This document shows positions 14,751 to 23,700 of a stretch of 62,807 nucleotides of DNA, piece by piece. The position numbers and the translations under genes are program-made. Positions within the stretch are counted from its first letter, which is position 1. Each line of letters begins with the position of its first letter. The notes beneath the pieces are model-generated. The model was not told the DNA's origin. It saw only the letters and a list, made by a program, of their open reading frames with translations, and made no database searches. The stretch is from Candidatus Eiseniibacteriota bacterium (GTDB taxonomy: Bacteria; Eisenbacteria; RBG-16-71-46). The stretch covers positions 1 through 62,807 of the forward strand of contig JANYBS010000232.1 of assembly GCA_025360715.1 (NCBI GenBank), written 5' to 3'.

Positions 14751-17747
14751 ATGCCGTTATCGCTCCGCCGGCCCGCCGTCGCGCGCGCGCTCTGCGTTCT
14801 GGCGCTGGCCGTCGTCGCTGCCCTGCGCGCCGCTCCGGCTCGCGCGCAGTATCGCCGCATCGAAGCCGACGGCCTGAGCATGACGTATTCACATCCGTGG
14901 CTCGATTACATCGCGCCTTACACCGCGCGGTGCTTCGAGAACAGCCTGCGGTTCCACCGCAAGCTCTGGGGCTTCGGGCCGAGCGACCCGGTGAATGTGA
15001 TGCTCGACGACTTCTCGGATTACGGGAACGCCGGCGTCTGGGCGGCGCCGCGGCTCAGCCTGAACGTGCATATCGCACCTACCAATTTCGTGTATGAGAC
15101 CGGCCCGGGCAACGAACGCATCAACTTCACGATGAACCACGAGTTGGTGCACGTGCTGGCGCTCGATGGCCAGAGTGGAGCGGACCGCACCTTTCGCGGT
15201 CTCTTCCATGGCCGCGTCCGCGAGGACGACGAACACCCCGAGACGATCCTGTACGGCAATCTCACGTTGCCGCGGCGCGCCAGCCCGCGCTGGTACCACG
15301 AGGGCATCGCCGTGTTCCTCGAGACCTGGATGGCCGGCGGACTCGGCCGCGCCCAGGGCCCCTACGACGAGATGGTGTTCCGCTCCATGGTCCGCGACGG
15401 CGCGCACTTCTATGACCCGCTGGGTCTGGAAGCCGAAGGCACCAAGGTCGACTTCCAGGTCGGCACCAATTCGTATCTTTACGGCACGCGCTTCATGTCG
15501 TATCTCGCGTGGCGGTATTCGCCCGAGAAGGTCATGGACTGGGTCGCGCGCCGCCCGGGCAGCAAGCGCTACTTCGCGAACCAGTTCCAACACGTGTTCG
15601 GCAAGAGCCTGAGTCAGGGCTGGAGCGACTGGATCGCGTTCGAGCACGACTTCGAGCGCGCGAACCTCGATTCACTGCGTCTGCACCCCACGACGCGTTA
15701 CCGCGACCTGTCGACGATCGCACTAGGCAGCGTCTCGCGCGCCTTCGTCGACAGCGCCAGCCATGCATTGATTGCCGCGGTATTCCGCCCTGGCGTCGTC
15801 GCGCATCTCGCGTCAATCCCCCTCGATGGCGGCGCGCCACGAGTGCTGCAGGAGATCCAGGGCCCCACGCTCTACTGCGTCTCCTCCGTCGCGTACGACC
15901 CCGAGACACGGCGCGTCTTCTATACCGCCGACAACAACGAGTGGCGTGACCTGTGCGTGTACGACCTCGCGAGCGGCCGGGCGCACAAGCTCATCAAGGA
16001 CGCCCGACTGGGTGACCTCGCGTGGGACCGTATACATCAGGAACTGTGGGGTGTGCGCCACTTCAATGGCTACTCGAGCATCGTGCACATGCGCGCGCCA
16101 TTCACCGACTGGAAGCTCGCGGTCACGCTGCCCTATGGCCTCGACGCTTACGATCTGGATGTCTCGCCGGACGGCCGCACGATCGCGGCCTCGTTCGCCG
16201 AGATCAACGGCCACCAGAGCCTGCGCCTGCTCGAGACCGCCAAGCTCGCGGCGGCCGACACCACGTCGCGCGCGCTCTGGGAATTCGGCAGCGCGATCCC
16301 CGAGGGCTTCGTGTTCTCTCCCGATGGCCGCGCCCTCTATGGCAGCTCGTACTACACGGGCGTGTCGAACATCTTCCGCTACGACCTGGCGCGCGATTCC
16401 ATGGACGTGCTCAGCAATGCCGAGACCGGCTTCTTCCGCCCCGTGCCCACGGCCGGGGATTCGCTCATCGTGTTTCGATACAGCGGCCATGGCTTCACGC
16501 CCGCGCGCATCGCGCAGACGCCTCTCACCGATGTGAGCGCGATCACGTTCCTGGGCGCTCAGCTCTACGAGAGGTATCCGGTGCTCAAGAGCTGGAAGGT
16601 GCCGCCGCCCTCGCGGGTGGTGCTGGACTCGGTGCGTTCGGCGCCGCAGGACTACCACGCCATGCAGGCCGTGCGGCTCACCACGATCGTTCCGGTCGTG
16701 GAGTCCTACCGCCAGCACACATCCGTGGGCTGGGACGCCGAGCTGTCCGATCCGCTCGGCATGAACCGCTTCAGCGTCTCGGCCACGGTGAGTCCTGAGA
16801 AGGATATGCCCGGGCGCGAACGCGTGCACCTGACGGCGCGCTACCACCGCTACGACTTGGGCCTGGCCTTGCGCTGGAATCCCGCCTCGTTCTACGACCT
16901 GGCGGGTCCCACCTTCGTGAGCCGCAAAGGGGTGAGCAGCGCGATCGACTACCATCGCTCGTTGCTGCGCGACGTGCCGCGCACGTTGGAACTGACTTTG
17001 CGGGCGGATCACTGGGGCGGACTCGATCACTTGCCGGATCAGCAGAACGTGAGCACCTCGCCGGACTTCGACCAGCTATTCTCCACGAGCACCGAGCTGC
17101 GCTACAAGAACACGCGCGGCTCGCTGGGCTCGGTGGATCCCGAGGTCGGGCATACGTGGTTCCTCTCGTTGTCGCAGAACGACGTGCGCTTTCGCAGCGC
17201 GGGTGCCTCGGTATGGAAGGCCTATCCGTTCGCCCAAGCCGGGCTCGACGCGGGCCACCCGGTGCCGGGCCTGGCGCACTCGTCGGTCTGGCTTCGCAGC
17301 AGCGTCGGTCTAGCGTCACACGACCCCGCGCAGCCGTTCGCGAATTTTTATTTCGGCGCGTTCGGCAACAACTTGCTCGATCATCTCGAGCCCAAGCGTT
17401 ATCGCTCCCCGGAGAGCTTTCCGGGCCTGCCGATCGACGCCGTGGCCGGCACGAACTACGCGCGGACGATGCTGGACTGGAACCTGCCGGCCCTGCGGTT
17501 CCGCCGCGCGGGCACGCTCGCGCTCTATGCGAGCTGGGCGCGCGTGTCGTTTTTTGGCAGCGTGCTCGCTACGGAGCTGGGTGATACCGCACTGCGCCGC
17601 AAGGTCGGCGACGCCGGCGCTCAGGTGGACTTCCGCCTGCAGTTGCTCACTCAGAGCCCGCTCACGCTGTCGTTCGGGTATGCGCGCGCGTTCGAGAAGA
17701 ACATCGCGCCGCACTCCGAATGGATGGCGTCGTTGAAGGTGCTTTGA
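14751..17747 (+). CDS. exported metallopeptidase / beta-propeller / outer-membrane barrel protein
   Basis: A 998-residue protein whose signal peptide ends APARAQ; GGAGG precedes the ATG. The gluzincin-type zinc motif HELVH is at residues 130-134, with a likely third ligand E184 in WYHEG (peptidase MA-like arrangement). The middle (about 320-620) carries TolB/WD40-like propeller repeats such as DVSPDGRTIA and FSPDGRALYG. The last 330 residues alternate polar and aromatic residues (RVHLTARYHRYDLGLALRW and similar) and end in a C-terminal strand like that of outer-membrane beta barrels. I infer a cell-surface or outer-membrane-anchored protease. The downstream gene, two bases after its stop, encodes another membrane protease. 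Confidence 0.8.
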   Translation: MPLSLRRPAVARALCVLALAVVAALRAAPARAQYRRIEADGLSMTYSHPWLDYIAPYTARCFENSLRFHRKLWGFGPSDPVNVMLDDFSDYGNAGVWAAPRLSLNVHIAPTNFVYETGPGNERINFTMNHELVHVLALDGQSGADRTFRGLFHGRVREDDEHPETILYGNLTLPRRASPRWYHEGIAVFLETWMAGGLGRAQGPYDEMVFRSMVRDGAHFYDPLGLEAEGTKVDFQVGTNSYLYGTRFMSYLAWRYSPEKVMDWVARRPGSKRYFANQFQHVFGKSLSQGWSDWIAFEHDFERANLDSLRLHPTTRYRDLSTIALGSVSRAFVDSASHALIAAVFRPGVVAHLASIPLDGGAPRVLQEIQGPTLYCVSSVAYDPETRRVFYTADNNEWRDLCVYDLASGRAHKLIKDARLGDLAWDRIHQELWGVRHFNGYSSIVHMRAPFTDWKLAVTLPYGLDAYDLDVSPDGRTIAASFAEINGHQSLRLLETAKLAAADTTSRALWEFGSAIPEGFVFSPDGRALYGSSYYTGVSNIFRYDLARDSMDVLSNAETGFFRPVPTAGDSLIVFRYSGHGFTPARIAQTPLTDVSAITFLGAQLYERYPVLKSWKVPPPSRVVLDSVRSAPQDYHAMQAVRLTTIVPVVESYRQHTSVGWDAELSDPLGMNRFSVSATVSPEKDMPGRERVHLTARYHRYDLGLALRWNPASFYDLAGPTFVSRKGVSSAIDYHRSLLRDVPRTLELTLRADHWGGLDHLPDQQNVSTSPDFDQLFSTSTELRYKNTRGSLGSVDPEVGHTWFLSLSQNDVRFRSAGASVWKAYPFAQAGLDAGHPVPGLAHSSVWLRSSVGLASHDPAQPFANFYFGAFGNNLLDHLEPKRYRSPESFPGLPIDAVAGTNYARTMLDWNLPALRFRRAGTLALYASWARVSFFGSVLATELGDTALRRKVGDAGAQVDFRLQLLTQSPLTLSFGYARAFEKNIAPHSEWMASLKVL

Positions 17748-17748
17748 G

Positions 17749-18765
17749 ATGCAGTGGAACCTGCTCGCGGGCTTCCTGCCGGTGCTGATGTTCCTCGTCG
17801 CCCTCAAGCTGATCGACAGCTACAAGCTCATCCATCGCGAGACGCTGGCCACATCGCTGTGCGCCGGCGCGGCCGCGGCACTGATCGCATGGCTCGTGCA
17901 GTCGCAGCTCGTCGCGCGCGGAGCGGTCGACCCCACGGTGCTGCGCCACTATCTCGCACCACTGCTCGAGGAAGTGCTCAAGGCGGTATTCGTCGCGTGG
18001 CTCATCCGTACGGACCGCGTGGGCTTCATGGTTGACGCGGCGATCGCAGGCTTCGCCGTGGGCGCGGGCTTCGCGCTGGTGGAGAATCTCTACTACGCAC
18101 AGGCGCTTTCTGATAGCTCGATCGGTCTGTGGTTGGTACGCGGCCTGGGCACCGCAGTCATGCACGGATCGACCACAGCGGTGTTCGCGATCCTGAGCAA
18201 GGACCTGGGCGAGCGACATGAATACTCGGGCCCGCTGCTGCTGCTGCCGGGCCTCGCGGTAGCGGTCACGGTGCACGCGGCATTCAATCACCTCACGCTC
18301 AACCCGATGCTCACGACGGCGGCGCTGCTGGTGACGATGCCATTGCTGCTGCTCGCGGTGTTCGATCGCAGCGAAAAGGCGACGCGCGACTGGCTGGGCT
18401 CGGGACTCGACAGCGAAGTCGACATGCTGGAGCAGATCCTCGACGGCGAAGTCGCAGGCACGCCCGTGGGCCGCTATCTCGAGACGCTCAAGGCGCACTT
18501 CCCGGGCATGATCGTGGCGGACATGCTGTCGCTCTTGCGCATCCATCTGGAACTGAGCCTGCGCTCAAAGGGCCTCCTCATCGCCCGCGCCGCGGGCATC
18601 GAGGTTCCACTGGGCCCGGATGTGAAGGCGAACCTCGAAGAACTCCGCTACCTGGAACGCAGCATCGGCCCGACGGGCCAACTGGCCCTGCTCCCCTTAC
18701 GCCGCACGAGCAGCCGCGATCTCTGGCAGATCATGCTCCTGGCCCGGGAAGCGAACCGCACCTAG
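17749..18765 (+). CDS. prsW: PrsW-family intramembrane metalloprotease
   Basis: A 338-residue polytopic membrane protein. It has the PrsW/CAAX-like motifs EEVLK at residues 74-78, an FALVEN segment ending near E112, and later histidines in VMHGSTTAVF and AAFNHLTLNP. PrsW in Bacillus cleaves an anti-sigma factor within the membrane. About seven hydrophobic helices occupy residues 5-240, and a soluble helical tail of about 100 residues follows. It starts one base after the stop of the metallopeptidase gene, so they share a transcript. Its TAG stop is part of the CTAG that flanks a short inverted-repeat element. A substrate such as the nearby anti-sigma factor is possible but not shown. Confidence 0.85.
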   Translation: MQWNLLAGFLPVLMFLVALKLIDSYKLIHRETLATSLCAGAAAALIAWLVQSQLVARGAVDPTVLRHYLAPLLEEVLKAVFVAWLIRTDRVGFMVDAAIAGFAVGAGFALVENLYYAQALSDSSIGLWLVRGLGTAVMHGSTTAVFAILSKDLGERHEYSGPLLLLPGLAVAVTVHAAFNHLTLNPMLTTAALLVTMPLLLLAVFDRSEKATRDWLGSGLDSEVDMLEQILDGEVAGTPVGRYLETLKAHFPGMIVADMLSLLRIHLELSLRSKGLLIARAAGIEVPLGPDVKANLEELRYLERSIGPTGQLALLPLRRTSSRDLWQIMLLAREANRT

Positions 18766-18940
18766 CCCGGACTATTCATGAACGATGAGCCGAGGATGCG
18801 AGCGGTGGGCGGCTGCAAGGCGCACGACCGGGCGGCACCGCAAGCGTGTCGAGAAACACGCTCAGGAGCGCCCCGGTCGTGCAACGCAGCAGACACCCAC
18901 CGCTTGCGTCCGCAGGCCACGGGCTCATGAATAGTCCAGG
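18766..18940. mobile_element. 175-bp MITE-like inverted-repeat element
   Basis: The ends are inverted repeats of 16 bases with one mismatch: CC(C/T)GGACTATTCATGA. The interior continues as an almost complete hairpin (CACGACCGGG with CCCCGGTCGTG, GCGGTGGG with CCCACCGC) around a central stem GCGTGT/ACACGC. CTAG lies directly outside both ends (18762-18765 and 18941-18944), consistent with a 4-bp target duplication. It carries no gene. The terminal sequence is reminiscent of IS1380-type ends, but that link is from memory. Confidence 0.75.
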
Positions 18941-18944
18941 CTAG

Positions 18945-19101
18945 CCTTTCCCCACACTCCTCGGAGCGCTGGTCCATTTTCTGATTCCGGCACGGGCACC
19001 GCAGCCGCTTATGGATCCCGCGGCGGCGGCGGGCTGTCGGTCAGGCCTTGGCGGCGGCTCTTCATGGATCAGCGGGAAACGTGATGTGCGAGAGCCTCGC
19101 G
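18945..19101. other. intergenic remainder between the MITE and the M28 peptidase gene
   Basis: Together with the element at 18766-18940 this forms the only gap above 300 bases. Beyond GC-rich simple sequence (GGCGGCGGCGGGC near 19022) I see no gene, no terminator for the minus-strand gene and no RNA motif. Confidence 0.5.
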
Positions 19102-20535
19102 TTACTTGGCCTTCTCGGCGCGTGGGGCGCGACCCAGGTTGTCGTCGAGGTCGGCAACCATGTAGGCCAGCGCCGAGTAGCACGCCACGTTGTGACGCAA
19201 CTGCGCCGGGTCGATCTTGTCGAAAGTGTCGTTCGGCGTGTGGTGCAGGTCGAAATAGCGTGTCGCATCGGTGAGCAGGTCGAAGACCGGCACCCCCAGC
19301 GCGTAGAGCTGGCCGACGTCCGCGTCGCCCGACGCCTCGTTGCCCATGTACTCCACGCCCAAAGGCTGGATCACGTTCCAGAGCGCGCGGATGACCGGCA
19401 GCTTTGCCGTCGAGACGCGCGACGAGAGTCCATAGACCCACCAGGGCCCCAGATCGCTCTCCATGCCCAGCACGATGCGCGATGCTTCGGCCGCGTGATC
19501 GCGCGCGTAAGTGCGAGCGCCCGAGAGACCGAACTCCTCGTTCGCGAAGAGCACGACACGGATCGTGCGCTTGGGCGGCGTCTTGAGTTCGCCGATCAGG
19601 TGCGCCGCGCCCGTCATGATCGCCACGCCCGCGCCGTCGTCCTCGGCACCCGTGCCCAGATCCCACGAGTCCAGATGCGCGCCGAGCACGACCACTTCCC
19701 CATTCTTGTCGCGGCCCGGGATCTCGCCCACCACATTGGCGGAGCGCGTGCTGTCGGCCCACTGCGAGTCATCGCGCAACCTGATGCGCACGCGCTGGCC
19801 GGAAGCGAGTTCCTCGTCAAGCAGGTCGGCGTCCGGCGTCGAGAGCGCCATCGCCGGGATGCGCTTCTCGTTCGCCTCGAAATGCATCTCGCCGGTGTGC
19901 GGCACGCGGTCGTGGTCGGTGCCGATCGAGCGGATCACCACGGCGAGCGCGCCCAGCTTCGCCGCTTCCGCGGCGCCGCGGCCACGCACCGCCACTGCGG
20001 GGCCGTACCCCGAACCCTCGCGGTTCTTGGCCATGTGGCCACCAAAGAACACGATCTTGCCCTCGACCTGTTCGGGCTTGGCGAGCTTGAGTTCGTAGAG
20101 GGAGTTCACGCGCACGACCTCGGCTTCGATGCCTTCGGCGGGAGTGGCGATGCTGCCCCCGAGCGTCGCCACCACCATGCGCTGCGGCCACGGCGCCATG
20201 ATCTCGGCGCGCGCATCGCCGCGGATCCAGTGCGGCACCGTCACCGACTCGGCGTGCACATTCTGGAAGCCGAGCGCCTTGAGCTTGGCCAGCGCCCACG
20301 TGACCGCGCGCAGGTCGCCGGGGCTGCCGGCAGAGCGGGCGCCCACTTCCGTCGTGAGCGAGCGCAGGACCTCGTAGCCCGTGTCATCCGTGAGCGCCTT
20401 GTCCCGCAGGCCGCGGGCCGTCGCCAGCGATGCGGCGGTCGGCAAAGCGGCAGTGGGCGTGGGATCCGCAGCGCGGGCTGGGGAAACGGTCATGAATGAC
20501 AAAGCGGTGACCACAAGAACGAGGCGGCGATCCAT
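19102..20535 (-). CDS. exported M28-family zinc aminopeptidase/carboxypeptidase
   Basis: A 477-residue exported peptidase with a signal peptide at residues 1-22 (ending SPARA) and GGAGGG before the ATG. A PA-type insert is visible around residues 120-240. The dinuclear zinc M28 core includes GAHLDSWDLG (His and Asp ligands), GAEDDGAGV (bridging Asp), FANEEFGLSGA (catalytic Glu-Glu), MESDLGPW and a late HHTPNDTFDKID (His ligand). This is the pattern of carboxypeptidase Q/PSMA-like M28 enzymes that trim peptides. It is divergently oriented from the large surface protein at 20796. Exact specificity cannot be read from sequence. Confidence 0.9.
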   Translation of the reverse strand: MDRRLVLVVTALSFMTVSPARAADPTPTAALPTAASLATARGLRDKALTDDTGYEVLRSLTTEVGARSAGSPGDLRAVTWALAKLKALGFQNVHAESVTVPHWIRGDARAEIMAPWPQRMVVATLGGSIATPAEGIEAEVVRVNSLYELKLAKPEQVEGKIVFFGGHMAKNREGSGYGPAVAVRGRGAAEAAKLGALAVVIRSIGTDHDRVPHTGEMHFEANEKRIPAMALSTPDADLLDEELASGQRVRIRLRDDSQWADSTRSANVVGEIPGRDKNGEVVVLGAHLDSWDLGTGAEDDGAGVAIMTGAAHLIGELKTPPKRTIRVVLFANEEFGLSGARTYARDHAAEASRIVLGMESDLGPWWVYGLSSRVSTAKLPVIRALWNVIQPLGVEYMGNEASGDADVGQLYALGVPVFDLLTDATRYFDLHHTPNDTFDKIDPAQLRHNVACYSALAYMVADLDDNLGRAPRAEKAK

Positions 20536-20621
20536 CGGGTTCCCTCCATGACGGGCCAAGACGCGAAGCGGACACACTACGCCGCGCTGCCGTTGGGTGC
20601 GAGTCCCCAGAATCGCCTGCC

Positions 20622-20651
20622 CCTATATTTTGTTCAGCCCTGCTGCACGAA
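20622..20651 (-). promoter_or_regulatory. candidate promoter of the M28 peptidase
   Basis: Read on the minus strand, TTCGTG and TATAGG are separated by 18 bases, inside the only AT-rich island (CTATATTTTG) of the 260-bp divergent gap. It lies about 87 bases before the peptidase start. Confidence 0.35.
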
Positions 20652-20795
20652 CGATTTGACGCGCCGGGCATGGCATCGCTCGCGGCCGCGGGTTACCATT
20701 GCGTGTCTTCTACACCCTGCCATCGCGCATCACCACGGCGACCGATCATGCGTCCCCTAGCCTGCCGCGCTTCAGCGCCGAAAGGTCCTCCCCCG

Positions 20796-23700
20796 ATGTC
20801 GTCACGCATCTTCGCATCCCTGCTCGCCCTTCTGCTTCTGGCGGCTCCTGCCTTCGCTGCCAAGAAGGCGCTTTTCGACAACACGCACGCGCAGACGGCT
20901 GGCAATGCGGATTGGATCATCGATACGGACCAACCGCTGCCGGTGCCCGACCAGAGCACGGTCACGCAGGCGACCCCCGAAACCTATTGGACGGGTGCCA
21001 ACTCGTCGTGGGGCATCGCGATGGTCAAGCGCGGCTACCAGGTGGCCACGCTCACGAGTTCGTTCGGGATCACCTACCAGAATCCCGCGAATCCGTATGA
21101 CCTGTCGAACTACGACGTGTTCATCGTCAATGAGCCGAACACGAAGTTCACCTCCGCGGAATCCACCGCCGTCTGGAATTACGTGCGGGATGGTGGCGGT
21201 CTGTTCGTGATCTCGGACCACAATGCCTCGGATCGCAACAACGACGGCTTCGACTCGCCGCACATCTGGAACCTGATGGACGCTCAGCAGCTCTGGGGTG
21301 TGCACTTCGGCGTCGCGGGTGACGCGAACAACTCGATCTCGCAGACCAGCACGAACAAGAACACCTCGCCGACCGACCCCATCATCAATGGCTCTGCGGG
21401 CATCGCCACGGGCATCGCGTTCCACGCGGGCACCACGATGACGCTCAACACCGCGGCCAACGCCAGCGTGACGGGCGACGTGTGGATGAACACGGCAACG
21501 AACGGCGGCACCACGGGCGCCATGGTCGCGCACTCCACATATGGCACTGGCCGCATCGTCTTCGTCTCGGACAGCTCGCCGGCCGATGACGGCACGGGCT
21601 CGAGCGGCACGGTATTCAATGGCTGGGCCGAGGTCGCCGACAGCCTGATCTTCCTGAACGGCACGCTGTGGGCCACGCGCACCGGCGGCGCCGCAGATGT
21701 GACCCCGCCCAGCGTGACGCTCACCTCGCCAGTGGGCGGCGAGAGCTGGGGCGTCGCGTCCGTTCACAACGCGACTTGGACCGCGACCGACAACGTGGGC
21801 GTGACCACGGTCGACCTCGCGTACTCGACCGATGGCGGCGCGACCTATCCGAACGCGATCGCGACCGGCCTCACCAACACCGGCACGTATGCATGGACGA
21901 TCCCCGCGCTGCTCTCGAACACCGTACGTGTGCGCGTGACCGCGCGTGACGCCGCGGCGAACTCCGCCGCCAGCAGCAGCGGCGCGAACCTCGCGTTTAC
22001 CGGCTGGGCGATCACCGCCACGCAGAGCGCGAACGGCGCCATCACCCCGGCGGGCACAGCGGTCGTGGCCGACGGCGCGACGCCCACCTACACGATCACG
22101 GCGGATCCCAACTTCCACGTGGCCGACGTGAAGGTGAACAATGTCTCGGTCGGTGTACTCACGAGCTATCCGTTCCCGCCCGTGCACTCGAACCAGACGA
22201 TCACGGCGACCTTCGCGGCCAACAGCTCCGACACGCAGGCACCGATCGCCACGATCACCTCGCCCACCGGCGGCGAGAACTGGAACGTCGGCTCGCTGCA
22301 CGCGATCACCTGGACGGCGACCGACAACACCGGCGTCACGAGCATCGACCTCGCGTACTCGGTGGACGCGGGCGCCTCGTTCAGCGCGATCGCAAGCGGG
22401 CTCGCCAACTCCAGCACCTACAACTGGACCGTCCCTGCGGTGCTCAGCAGCCAGGCGCGAGTGCGCGTGACCGCGCACGATGGCGCGGGCAACCTCGGCG
22501 CGGACTCCTCGGCCGCGAACTTCACGATCGGTGGCTGGACGATCACCGCTTCGGCCAGCGCCAATGGCGCGATCGCGCCGAGCGGCGGCGTGGTCGTCGG
22601 CGACGGCGCGACGCCTGCGTTCACGATCACGCCCACGGCCGGCTTCCAGGTCGCCGACGTCCTCGTGAATGGGCTCTCGGTGGGCGCAGTCACGAACTAC
22701 ACTTTCCTGCCGGTGCACTCGAACCAGACGATCGCGGCGAGCTTCTCGCCTTCGAGCTTCACGGTGAACGTGACCGTGGCAGGCAGCGGCTCGGTGGCGA
22801 AGTCGCCCGACCAGCCCAGCTATCTGGGCGGCAGCAGCCTGCAGCTCACGGCCACGCCCACGCCGGGCTGGAACTTCGCGGGCTGGAGCGGCAGCGTGAC
22901 GGGCTCGGCGAACCCGCTCAACCTCACCGTCACGTCGAACCTGAACATCACCGCCACGTTCTCGCAGCACGTCTACACCTGGAACCAGGCCGGTTCCGCC
23001 GCTTGGACGACCGCCGCGAACTGGACACCCGCGCGCACCACGCCGGCCACCGATGACGTACTCGTGTTCAACGGCGGCGGCGCGGTCACCGCGACGGCCG
23101 TGCCCACGCAGTCGATCGGTCAGCTGCAGGTCGCGAGCGGCACGAATGTCACGCTCACGCCCTCTGGCGCGGCAGCGCTCACGCTCAATGGCTCGAGCGG
23201 CAACGGCCTCGACATCGGCGCAGGCTCGACGCTCACGGTGACCGGCGCCACGGCGATGGGCTTCCAGCTCACCGCCGGTGTCATCGGCACGATCAAGGGC
23301 ACGGTCAACTTCAGCGGCGGCGCGCACCGCCTGCAGGCGACCAGCGCGAGCTCGCTGCTCTTCCAGTCCGGCTCGGTGATGACACTGGCCACCGGCTTCA
23401 CGGGCAATGCCTTCGGCACCACGGCGCTCAGCTCGGTCATCTTCCAGGGCGGCTCGTTGTACGTGCAGGGCTCCGGCGCGAATCCCTTCGGCGCCACGCA
23501 GCCGAACTCGGTCGTGATCTGGCAGCCGGGCAGCCGCTTCCGCATGGACGGAAACCTCACGCCCTCGCTCGCCGGCCGCAACTACGCCGATGTCGAGTTC
23601 AACAATGCCGCACTGGTCGCAGCGCCCGCGGGAACGGCGGCGTGGTCGATGGACAGCCTCATCGTCACGCAGGGCTCGATCAACTTCTCGAACATCGCCG

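Noticed and set aside
18769-18937. Structured non-coding RNA rather than a mobile element
   Set aside because: The hairpin could be transcribed, but precise inverted ends and matching CTAG flanks fit a transposed element better. Kept as an alternative within the finding.
19048-20499. 483-codon plus-strand frame opposite the M28 peptidase
   Set aside because: The minus strand carries the M28 metal-binding motifs; the plus-strand translation is a compositional artefact.
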